10,663 nucleotides of DNA, from the NCBI GenBank assembly GCA_022449325.1, contig JAKUSK010000001.1:28490-39152 (forward strand), read 5' to 3'. Origin of the DNA: Nitrososphaerales archaeon. Lineage in GTDB: Archaea > Thermoproteota > Nitrososphaeria > Nitrososphaerales > UBA57. Under the pieces are notes generated by a model. That model saw nothing but the letters and a program-made list of their open reading frames with translations, had not been told where the DNA came from and searched no databases. The translations under genes and the position numbers were made by a program. Shown here in pieces: positions 1-5,023 of the stretch. How positions within the stretch are numbered: the stretch's first letter is position 1; each line of letters begins with the position of its first letter.

Positions 1-71
1 GTTGTTTTATTTCTTTGCCATGCTTTAAAATGTCCCTTAAACACGGTAAAAATTATTGTTGAAGTTCTCAT
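1..71 (-). CDS. ABC-2 type transporter permease, N-terminal fragment (cut by window edge)
   Basis: Only the first 23 codons are visible, beginning MRTSTIIFTVFKGHFKAW, a short basic cytoplasmic leader of the kind that precedes the first membrane helix of ABC-2 (DrrB-like) permeases. The ATG overlaps the TGA stop of the upstream ATPase gene in an ATGA junction, and an AAGGA ribosome binding site (80-84) sits 8 nt upstream, so translation is probably coupled to the ATPase. The permease identity is inferred mainly from position after a DrrA-type ATPase; the protein itself is too short to prove it. The gene runs off the left edge of the window. Confidence 0.6.
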   Translation of the reverse strand, partial: MRTSTIIFTVFKGHFKAWQRNKT

Positions 72-991
72 TTTGCTAATCCTTCTTCATTAATTCTTCT
101 TCCAGTTAAATTCAAAAATGCTTCATCTAGATTTGGTTTTTTTATTTCAATTTCCACATTTGGATCGTCTGTAACCGCTGCAAGTATCTTGAATAACTGA
201 TCATTATTATCAAATATTATGTGTATTTGACTCTCTGTATCGATTTCATATTGAATATTCTTCCCTTCTAATATTCTTCTGTCACAATTCTTCAATATGA
301 TTGATTTATTTCCCCCGTAATTCTCAATTAATTCGCTTGGAGAACCACTTGCTACTATCTTTCCTTCGATAATAATCAAGATTCTATCTGATAATTCTTG
401 TGCTTCTTCCATATAATGCGTAGTCAAAAATATAGTCTTTCCTTGTTGTTTTAGTTTTTTTATTAGATTCCAAGTTTCTCGTCTTGCTTGCGGATCTAGT
501 CCTGCTGTAGGTTCATCAAGAAACAATAATTCTGGTTCATTTATCAATGATATTGCTATCCCCACTCGTTGTTTCATTCCACCTGATAATGTTTTATACA
601 TTGAATCAGTTTTTTTTGCTAATCCAACACGGTCAATCAATTCATCAACTGATATTTTGCTATCATATAGATTCCTAAAGTATTCTAGATTCTCTTTTAC
701 TGTTAACCAATCGAATGCATTGAAATTTTGTGGCATGACTCCAATTTTTCTTTTTATCTCATTCTGTTTTTTTTTATCCTTTAGATTTATTCCAAATATT
801 TCCACCTTTCCATTATCTGGTGTTTTCAAACATTCTATTATCTCTACTGTAGTAGTTTTACCTGCACCATTTGGACCTAAAAGTGCAAATACTTCTCCCT
901 TGTTTACATCAAATGAAATTTCATTTACTGCAATAAATTCATCATATGTTTTTGTTAAACCATTGATACTAATTACTATATTCTGTTTCAA
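68..991 (-). CDS. ABC transporter ATP-binding protein, DrrA/CcmA-like
   Basis: This 307-aa ATPase powers an ABC-2 type exporter by hydrolysing ATP on the cytoplasmic side of the membrane. Visible motifs in order are Walker A GPNGAGKT (39-46), Q-loop Gln88 (MPQNF), signature LSGGMKQR (135-142), Walker B LLFLDE (155-160) with the D-loop AGLDP, and the H-loop His192 (TTHYMEEA). The C-terminal ~90 residues match the DrrA-type extension that ends in DEAFLNLTG. The start is TTG, overlapping the TGA of the upstream membrane-protein gene (TTGA), with an AGAGG ribosome binding site at 1000-1004. The downstream permease overlaps its stop by four bases. The substrate cannot be told from sequence; drug, lipid or polysaccharide export are all known for the family. 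Confidence 0.93.
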   Translation of the reverse strand: MKQNIVISINGLTKTYDEFIAVNEISFDVNKGEVFALLGPNGAGKTTTVEIIECLKTPDNGKVEIFGINLKDKKKQNEIKRKIGVMPQNFNAFDWLTVKENLEYFRNLYDSKISVDELIDRVGLAKKTDSMYKTLSGGMKQRVGIAISLINEPELLFLDEPTAGLDPQARRETWNLIKKLKQQGKTIFLTTHYMEEAQELSDRILIIIEGKIVASGSPSELIENYGGNKSIILKNCDRRILEGKNIQYEIDTESQIHIIFDNNDQLFKILAAVTDDPNVEIEIKKPNLDEAFLNLTGRRINEEGLAK

Positions 992-1374
992 TCTCTGAAC
1001 CTCTTTTCTACGGCTTTTACTTCTTTTATTTCTCTATATGCTAACAAACTGAAAAAGGTTAAGAAATACTGTACTATTGGAATTGTTCTCGCTATTGTAG
1101 TTGCATCTCTATAAGTAAGTGCCACAAATATTGCTATTCCTATGCCTATTATATATCCAATTTTATATCTTTTCAAATAGACAGGCACTAATGCTAATTG
1201 TATTATGTATACGGGCAAAATTAGTTCATTAGGTATTCCATACATAAATGCCCCTCCGACATCTAGAAAAATCAAAATTCCACTAAAAAAAAGAAATATT
1301 GTTGCTGTTAGAACCTTCTGAGAGATATTATTGTTGGCAAATATTTGCCTAATGGTTTTATTTACGCTACTCAT
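988..1374 (-). CDS. small polytopic membrane protein of the ABC operon, function unknown
   Basis: I do not recognise a family in this 128-aa protein. It has four likely transmembrane segments (about residues 19-40, 48-67, 72-89 and 96-115), a basic N-terminal tail (about 18 residues) and a charged C-terminal tail (REIKEVKAVEKRFRD), consistent with both ends in the cytoplasm. It starts at ATG 1374, 24 bp after the upstream zinc-finger gene. A weak TATA-like ATAAATG near 1397-1403 could give it its own promoter. Its stop overlaps the TTG start of the ABC ATPase (TTGA), so the two are translationally coupled. It may be an accessory membrane subunit of the exporter, but that is inferred from position only. 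Confidence 0.8.
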   Translation of the reverse strand: MSSVNKTIRQIFANNNISQKVLTATIFLFFSGILIFLDVGGAFMYGIPNELILPVYIIQLALVPVYLKRYKIGYIIGIGIAIFVALTYRDATTIARTIPIVQYFLTFFSLLAYREIKEVKAVEKRFRD

Positions 1375-1398
1375 AAATGATCTTCCTTATTTTCACAT

Positions 1399-1779
1399 TT
1401 ATGCAGCCTTATTTGATATCCATTTTCTTGTAGCTGTGTCCCAACGAATTATTGGAAGTTTTGAATTTGCAGGTATTCCCATTGAAGATTTCTTCTTTTT
1501 AATTCCATCTGCACTTGCACCTGGATTGTCAATATTATAATCTAACCATTGTTTCATACAATCGAAACTACAATAACTTGGAGCAAATGTTTTATTTGTT
1601 CCCCATACCTCGAACATCTCACCACAATTCTTACATTCAGTGTTTCCTTCTTTATTTACTGTACTTGTTTCCTGACTTGACCCTGACGCCGTAGGTAATT
1701 TCATCTTTTTATAACTGGCTCCCATTTCAGTTACCCATTTCCTTGAATCTTGTTCCCATCTAGTTACTGGTAATGCCAT
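1399..1779 (-). CDS. small zinc-finger protein with duplicated LPxxRW-RKW end motif
   Basis: This is a 126-aa protein of unknown function. A central zinc-binding segment has Cys49-x2-Cys52 (CKNCG) and Cys70-x3-Cys74 (YCSFDCMKQW), which resembles TRASH/MYM-type treble-clef fingers where the second half reads like FCSxxCxxxW. The two ends carry the same short motif: residues 3-16 (LPVTRWEQDSRKWV) and 108-121 (LPIIRWDTATRKWI). Between finger and second copy is a lysine-rich linker (IKKKKSS, 93-99). The ATG at 1779 lies about 25 nt from a TATA box at 1800-1809, so the mRNA is probably leaderless. Nucleic-acid or protein binding is plausible from the basic linker and aromatic/Arg motifs, but no function can be assigned. 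Confidence 0.85.
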   Translation of the reverse strand: MALPVTRWEQDSRKWVTEMGASYKKMKLPTASGSSQETSTVNKEGNTECKNCGEMFEVWGTNKTFAPSYCSFDCMKQWLDYNIDNPGASADGIKKKKSSMGIPANSKLPIIRWDTATRKWISNKAA

Positions 1780-1799
1780 TATCTCTAAATCTCCATCTC

Positions 1800-1809
1800 T
1801 ATAATAAAA
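1800..1809 (-). promoter_or_regulatory. TATA box for the zinc-finger gene
   Basis: On the minus strand the sequence reads TTTTATTATA, centred about 25 nt upstream of the ATG at 1779. That spacing puts the transcription start at or next to the start codon, the leaderless arrangement common in Nitrososphaeria and other archaea. The T-run in the same stretch could also help end the Hsp20 transcript. Confidence 0.5.
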
Positions 1810-1825
1810 TATTTCTCTTCATTTT

Positions 1826-2401
1826 TTATTCTATGGTCACTATGTTCTTTTCTTCATCATCGTTATTATCTTTATTTATAATAATCTCTAATATTCCATT
1901 ATTATACTTCGCACGTGCTGAACTAGATATTATTTTACTCTCTAGTGGAATTTCTTTATAATAATTCTTTGAATTTGTCGTCGATACTAATAACTTAGAT
2001 TCCTTTATTTCTATCTTGATATCTGATTTCTTTACTCCAGGAATCTCAATTACTACTGTTATTGAATTCTTTCCATCAATCAAGTCAACTAATGGTTCTC
2101 GTGATTCTTTTACCTCTAAATTCTCATCTGAATCAGCTTTAATATTTCCAAATTCATTGATTTCTGCCTTACCATTTTCGTCTATGTTAATCGAATATCC
2201 ATAAATAAAAGGTTCCGATCTATCTAGATCTTCTGATTCACTCTTGTTTATCATTTTGGCTAAATCAGTGTTCATTTCATGCTCAAAGTCTTCAAAAATC
2301 TCGTCAAAACCGTCTAAATCTCTGAATAAATCATTAAACAACGGCATGAAGAATGGATATTTACTCTTGATTCTATTGAAAAATTCATCAATATCTGTCA
2401 T
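1826..2401 (-). CDS. small heat shock protein, Hsp20/alpha-crystallin family
   Basis: This 191-aa small heat shock protein would bind unfolding proteins without ATP and hold them for refolding by the thermosome. The N-terminal ~60 residues are rich in Phe and acidic residues (FFNRI, FFMPLF, FEDFE). A middle segment (FIYGYSINIDENGKAEINEFG, about 65-85) matches the extension found before the crystallin domain in many archaeal Hsp20 proteins. The alpha-crystallin domain covers about 101-180, with IEIPGV (118-123) and the signature NGILEI (168-173). A C-terminal V-x-I (188-190) resembles the I-x-I motif used for oligomer assembly. The ATG at 2401 is divergent from RibB. An AT-rich TATA-like stretch lies at 2431-2440. 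Confidence 0.92.
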   Translation of the reverse strand: MTDIDEFFNRIKSKYPFFMPLFNDLFRDLDGFDEIFEDFEHEMNTDLAKMINKSESEDLDRSEPFIYGYSINIDENGKAEINEFGNIKADSDENLEVKESREPLVDLIDGKNSITVVIEIPGVKKSDIKIEIKESKLLVSTTNSKNYYKEIPLESKIISSSARAKYNNGILEIIINKDNNDDEEKNIVTIE

Positions 2402-2494
2402 TTTTATACTATTTTGATATTCCTTTCCTTTAATAAAATTGTCTGTTATAAATTTATAATCTTAAAAAATTATTTAATTTATTGTTATTATACC
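2402..2494. promoter_or_regulatory. divergent promoter region between Hsp20 and RibB
   Basis: This 93-bp AT-rich spacer drives two divergent genes. For Hsp20 (minus), the TATA-like stretch at 2431-2440 lies about 34 nt from the ATG. For RibB (plus), AT-rich sequence at 2465-2475 lies about 25 nt from the ATG at 2495 and would give a leaderless mRNA. A perfect 14-bp palindrome, TTATAAATTTATAA (2446-2459), lies between them and could be either an alternative TATA box on both strands or an operator. The promoters are inferred from spacing; none is a strong match. Confidence 0.45.
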
Positions 2495-3187
2495 ATGACC
2501 GAACAAGCTAGTATGGACGAAATTATTAAAAATTTCCAAAATGGCGAATTTATATTCTTACATGATGACGATTCCCGTGAAAATGAAACTGATATAATGT
2601 TAGCTGCAAAACATGTTACACCCCAAAAAATCAATCAAATGAGACAACTCGGAGGTGGACTTCTTTGCGTCGCAATTTCTCCGGATATTGGTTCAAAATT
2701 AAAATTGCCCTATATGTGGGATATTCTTTTACAAACAAAATCTCCTTCGTTAACTTCTCTTGTCAATACTCAACGTAACACAAATCAACGCTCCACTCAT
2801 TCTATCACATTTAATCATCGAACTCTCGGCGGCGCTACTGATTCACAACGTTCTGACACAATATCCTCTCTTCATAAACTCTGCGAAGATTATACTGAGA
2901 ACCATAATTTTTACGATGATTTTCATTCTATGTTTGAATCACCTGGCCATTTGCAGATGTTGATTGGTTCTCCTGGTCTTCTTGGTTCTAGAGAAGGACA
3001 TACGGAACTTAGTCTATTCTTATGCAATATTTCTAACTTGACACCTATTGTAATCATGTGTGAAATATTAGACAACAAAAGCTTCAAAGAAAAATCAGTT
3101 GCTAATAGTAAATCTCTCGCTAATGAAAATAGTATTACCTTTATTGAAGCTGGTACGATTTTAGATTATTATAAAAATAATTATTAA
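2495..3187 (+). CDS. ribB: 3,4-dihydroxy-2-butanone 4-phosphate synthase
   Basis: RibB converts ribulose 5-phosphate to 3,4-dihydroxy-2-butanone 4-phosphate and formate, supplying the four-carbon unit for riboflavin in the cytosol. The 230-aa product shows the N-terminal active-site loop SRENETD (27-33; Arg28, Glu29, Glu31, Asp33), the GGGLLCV strand, a divergent HRTLGGATDSQRSDTI segment in place of the usual DHR...TGISAxDR, and the C-terminal PGHLQML...GHTEL...IMCEIL with the catalytic His and Glu. I chose ATG 2495. An in-frame ATG at 2414 would add 27 hydrophobic, AT-driven residues that lie in the promoter spacer and are not typical of RibB. The protein is monofunctional: there is no GTP cyclohydrolase II domain. 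Its stop codon touches the 3' end of the convergent tRNA gene. Confidence 0.9.
   Translation: MTEQASMDEIIKNFQNGEFIFLHDDDSRENETDIMLAAKHVTPQKINQMRQLGGGLLCVAISPDIGSKLKLPYMWDILLQTKSPSLTSLVNTQRNTNQRSTHSITFNHRTLGGATDSQRSDTISSLHKLCEDYTENHNFYDDFHSMFESPGHLQMLIGSPGLLGSREGHTELSLFLCNISNLTPIVIMCEILDNKSFKEKSVANSKSLANENSITFIEAGTILDYYKNNY
3173..3177 (-). terminator. oligo-T terminator for tRNA-Arg, inside ribB
   Basis: Five consecutive T residues on the minus strand begin 10 nt past the discriminator base of the tRNA gene. Short T-runs are the usual archaeal transcription terminator. It lies inside the last codons of ribB, so the tRNA trailer is antisense to the ribB coding end. Confidence 0.4.
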
Positions 3188-3217
3188 CGGACCCGGTGAG
3201 ACTTGAACTCACGACCT

Positions 3218-3243
3218 CTAACCAAGATTGTTTCTCAATCTTT
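3218..3243 (-). other. tRNA intron 4, anticodon stem/variable loop (43/44), 26 nt
   Basis: A strong 7-bp inner hairpin, AAGATTG/CAATCTT, closes a 5-nt loop. The central helix is AGCT/GGTT (two G-U pairs), the 5' bulge GTA is cut after GT and the 3' bulge AGA is cut after AG. Removal joins GCTGT directly to the variable loop AGGTC. The central helix uses positions 38-41, so it competes with the mature anticodon stem. Confidence 0.87.
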
Positions 3244-3249
3244 ACAGCT

Positions 3250-3261
3250 GTCACCGTGAAT
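3250..3261 (-). other. tRNA intron 3, canonical 37/38, 12 nt
   Basis: The outer helix is the anticodon stem ACAGC/GCTGT, available only once intron 2 is gone. The central helix pairs positions 32-35 (CTCC) with intron GGTG, including one U-U mismatch at U33. Bulges are TAA and ACA, cut after TA and after AC, with a 5-nt loop TTCAC between. Removal gives the loop CTCCTAA with anticodon CCU. This is the commonest intron position in archaeal tRNAs. Confidence 0.82.
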
Positions 3262-3268
3262 TAGGAGG

Positions 3269-3279
3269 ATCGACTATTT
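3269..3279 (-). other. tRNA intron 2, anticodon stem (30/31), 11 nt
   Basis: The central helix is a perfect CGAC/GTCG. The 5' bulge is AGA (cut after AG), the 3' bulge is ATC (cut after AT), and the internal loop is only AATA, so there is no inner helix. Removal joins ACAG to C31 and completes the anticodon-stem strand ACAGC. At 11 nt it is near the smallest size possible for a BHB intron. Confidence 0.85.
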
Positions 3280-3297
3280 CTGTCGCGCTAATCCAGA

Positions 3298-3316
3298 TTG
3301 CACATTATTTCTAATT
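3298..3316 (-). other. tRNA intron 1, D-loop (15/16), 19 nt
   Basis: The BHB-like element has a central helix GCGC (3322-3319) with GTGC (3303-3300, one G-U), 5' bulge AGA (cut after AG) and 3' bulge AAT (cut after AA). A 3-bp inner helix ATT/AAT closes a 6-nt loop. No outer helix is evident, so it is a relaxed motif. Removal restores the canonical 11-nt D-loop AGTCTGGATTA. The central helix borrows the 5' half of the D-stem. Confidence 0.88.
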
Positions 3317-3353
3317 CTGCGCTACGGGCCCATATGGAATTTATCAAATAAAC

Positions 3354-3361
3354 TATAAAAG
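3354..3361. promoter_or_regulatory. TATA box shared by divergent tRNA-Arg and the 112-aa gene
   Basis: The plus strand reads TATAAAAG and the minus strand CTTTTATA. Its centre (about 3357) is 26 nt from the GTG start at 3383 and 26 nt from the tRNA 5' end at 3331. Both distances match the usual archaeal TATA-to-start spacing, so one element can plausibly serve both directions. Confidence 0.6.
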
Positions 3362-3382
3362 TTCATAATTCGTATTAATCTT

Positions 3383-3721
3383 GTGAATGATACGTTATTA
3401 GACGAAATTATATCTCTTAATGATGAATCCTTTCACTTGTCAATTCAAAAATATACAAATGGATATTTTGTTTCTATCTCTGAAGGAAGTAAACATACTT
3501 TAGGATCGATTTCTCTCTCCTTAAAACAATCAAATATAGTTAACACTACGATTATCACACCTAGTAGATTTTCTCCTATGATTCCACAACTCATTAGTGA
3601 ATTAGCTAGCGAATCATCTAACGGAATTGGTCTGTCTTCAGTTTATCTTACCAAAGACATTAAACCTGAAACTGCTATCAGTCTTATTGAAATAATAAAA
3701 TCTCATCTAAAAAAACTATAA
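3383..3721 (+). CDS. 112-aa protein, possible Pac3-like proteasome assembly chaperone
   Basis: I do not recognise an annotated archaeal family. The protein starts at GTG 3383, 26 nt downstream of a clear TATA box, so the mRNA is probably leaderless. The predicted order is beta-rich from about residue 16 to 60 (FHLSIQKY, GYFVSISEG, LGSISLSLK, NTTIITPSR), then a helix (MIPQLISELASES), a strand (IGLSSVYL) and a C-terminal helix (ETAISLIEIIKSHLKKL). From memory, the length, order and hydrophobic spacing resemble eukaryotic PSMG3/Pac3, which also has a short TTxx(L/I) strand followed by two helices flanking a strand. This is a fold-level guess, not a homology claim. Its stop is directly adjacent to the stop of the convergent HD gene, with no spacer. 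Confidence 0.8.
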   Translation: MNDTLLDEIISLNDESFHLSIQKYTNGYFVSISEGSKHTLGSISLSLKQSNIVNTTIITPSRFSPMIPQLISELASESSNGIGLSSVYLTKDIKPETAISLIEIIKSHLKKL

Positions 3722-5023
3722 GACTTCTTTTTCAAATATCTCTTTAACGATTGTTTCTAATTTTTTCTTATATTTTGACGTCGTGTAAATTCTAATTATG
3801 TTCATATAACCCAATATTGCATTCATCAGTGGCAATTCTGTAGCCTTTGTTGTCTCAAACTCTTTTTTTCTTGTCTTATTTAGTAATACAGTGATTTCAT
3901 TGAATGATTCTTTCGTTGACGTTGTCGGAACCGAAGTTGCTGTTGAAACATCGATGAATATGTGACTTTTAGGTATATTTGATTTTTCAGCAATTTCATC
4001 TGTTAAATTTTCTCTAAATTTTCTTTGTGCGAATATCTTTGTACTAAATTTATCCTTTCCTAATACAATTTTCTCGAATACAAGTTTTAACATCTTTCTA
4101 TTTGAATAATCAATCGCTAATTTTCTTGCTAATTTAGTATTTTCGTTTGTTGTATTGATATTTGAAATATTATAAAGTACTTTCTCATCACCTAGTTCTA
4201 AAAATCTATCTAAATTGTCGAGATCTGTGAAGTGTAACTCATCATCGGATAAAGTCATAGCTCTTGTTATCATTACTGCCGATGCACGAACGCTTTTATG
4301 AAAATATACTGCTCTAAACATCTCATATCTTGCAATCATTAATGATTCTAATGCATACAGACTATCTTTGTTTATTGCAAGTTTTTTCCCTGCAATCTCA
4401 TAAGCATCAATGATTCTGTGAACGTCTACTTTTCCATATTCCACTCCTGAAAAATATGAATCTCTTAGTAAATAATCCATTGAATCGACACTTAGAAATC
4501 CCGCAATTATGTCGTTCATAAATCTTGGATGCTTCTTTGAAACTCCAACACATAAATTAGAAAATCTATTCACATTAATTCCAAATGATGATAAAATATC
4601 TGCAATTTCTGTTTCTTTAATAATTCGATCTGTAATATTTTCATGCGTCATTCCCTTTTCGTGTAATACTTCCTCAAATAGATGAGAAAATGGTCCATGA
4701 CCAATATCGTGTAATAATGCCGCTATTGATAATTCAGTACTCATTTCTTCATCAATGATTTCTTGTGCTTTCAAATGATTAGATGCTCTTTTAGCTAAAT
4801 GCATAGATCCAATACAATGTTCAAATCTTGTATGAAGTGCTCCGGGGTATGTCAAATGCGCAGATGCTAATTGTCTAATTCCTCTCAATCTCTGAAAAAT
4901 AGGCGAATCAATTATTTTACATTCTAATTCATTAGCATAAATATATCCGTGTACCGGGTCTCTTATTTGCGTAACTTCATCTCTCAAAATATTATCACTT
5001 CTTAATTCTATATTTCCTTTCAA
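3716..5023 (-). CDS. HD-domain phosphohydrolase, SAMHD1/dGTPase-like
   Basis: This 435-aa protein is a likely metal-dependent phosphohydrolase acting on (d)NTPs in the cytosol. Metal ligands of the HD fold are visible: His69 in TRFEHCIGSMHLA, His105-Asp106 in LLHDIGHGPFSHLFE, and Asp180 in SVDSMDYLLRD. The last motif matches the VDKWDYFARD segment of SAMHD1. The N-terminal RDPVHGYI is also typical of this family. The C-terminal third (about 290-435) is a family extension without motifs I recognise. The start is TTG 5023, supported by GGAG at 5029-5032 with 5-nt spacing inside the end of tmk, giving a 29-nt overlap. TTG at codon 13 is an alternative. Location after thymidylate kinase supports a role in dNTP balance; the exact substrate is unknown. 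Confidence 0.9.
   Translation of the reverse strand: MKGNIELRSDNILRDEVTQIRDPVHGYIYANELECKIIDSPIFQRLRGIRQLASAHLTYPGALHTRFEHCIGSMHLAKRASNHLKAQEIIDEEMSTELSIAALLHDIGHGPFSHLFEEVLHEKGMTHENITDRIIKETEIADILSSFGINVNRFSNLCVGVSKKHPRFMNDIIAGFLSVDSMDYLLRDSYFSGVEYGKVDVHRIIDAYEIAGKKLAINKDSLYALESLMIARYEMFRAVYFHKSVRASAVMITRAMTLSDDELHFTDLDNLDRFLELGDEKVLYNISNINTTNENTKLARKLAIDYSNRKMLKLVFEKIVLGKDKFSTKIFAQRKFRENLTDEIAEKSNIPKSHIFIDVSTATSVPTTSTKESFNEITVLLNKTRKKEFETTKATELPLMNAILGYMNIIRIYTTSKYKKKLETIVKEIFEKEVL

Larger units (their letters stand above)
3188..3331 (-). tRNA. tRNA-Arg(CCU) precursor with four introns
   Basis: The 144-nt gene gives a complete 76-nt tRNA-Arg once four segments are removed. Exons are 3331-3317, 3297-3280, 3268-3262, 3249-3244 and 3217-3188 (15, 18, 7, 6 and 30 nt). 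The mature parts are: acceptor GGGCCCG/CGGGTCC (one G-U); D-stem GCGC/GCGC with the 11-nt loop AGTCTGGATTA; anticodon stem ACAGC/GCTGT with loop CTCCTAA (anticodon CCT at 3265-3263, U33 and A37 present); variable loop AGGTC; T-arm GTGAG-TTCAAGT-CTCAC; discriminator G. No CCA is encoded, as usual in archaea. It would read the AGG codon. The TATA box at 3354-3361 sits 26 nt upstream. The 3' end abuts the ribB stop codon. The exon sum and intron sum account for every base, and each boundary lies in a BHB-like element, so I am confident of the structure although it has not been tested with a covariance model. Confidence 0.93.

Noticed and set aside
657..998. 113-codon plus-strand frame opposite the ABC ATPase.
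   Set aside because: It is a shadow of the conserved Walker A region on the other strand with no independent support.
2414..2494. Upstream in-frame ATG that would extend RibB by 27 residues.
   Set aside because: The added residues are hydrophobic, low-complexity translation of the AT-rich promoter spacer, and the family begins close to the MTEQ start. ATG 2495 has suitable promoter spacing.
3244..3270. Reading the tRNA as Val (anticodon CAC at 3258-3256) with fewer introns.
   Set aside because: The neighbouring bases do not form a 5-bp anticodon stem, and several bases would be left unexplained. The Arg(CCU) solution closes every stem and matches all BHB cut sites.
3188..3331. The interrupted tRNA as a degraded tRNA pseudogene or an integration scar.
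   Set aside because: Acceptor, D, anticodon and T arms are all perfect after splicing, the promoter spacing is right and no integrase or direct repeat is nearby. Decay would not leave four matched BHB elements.
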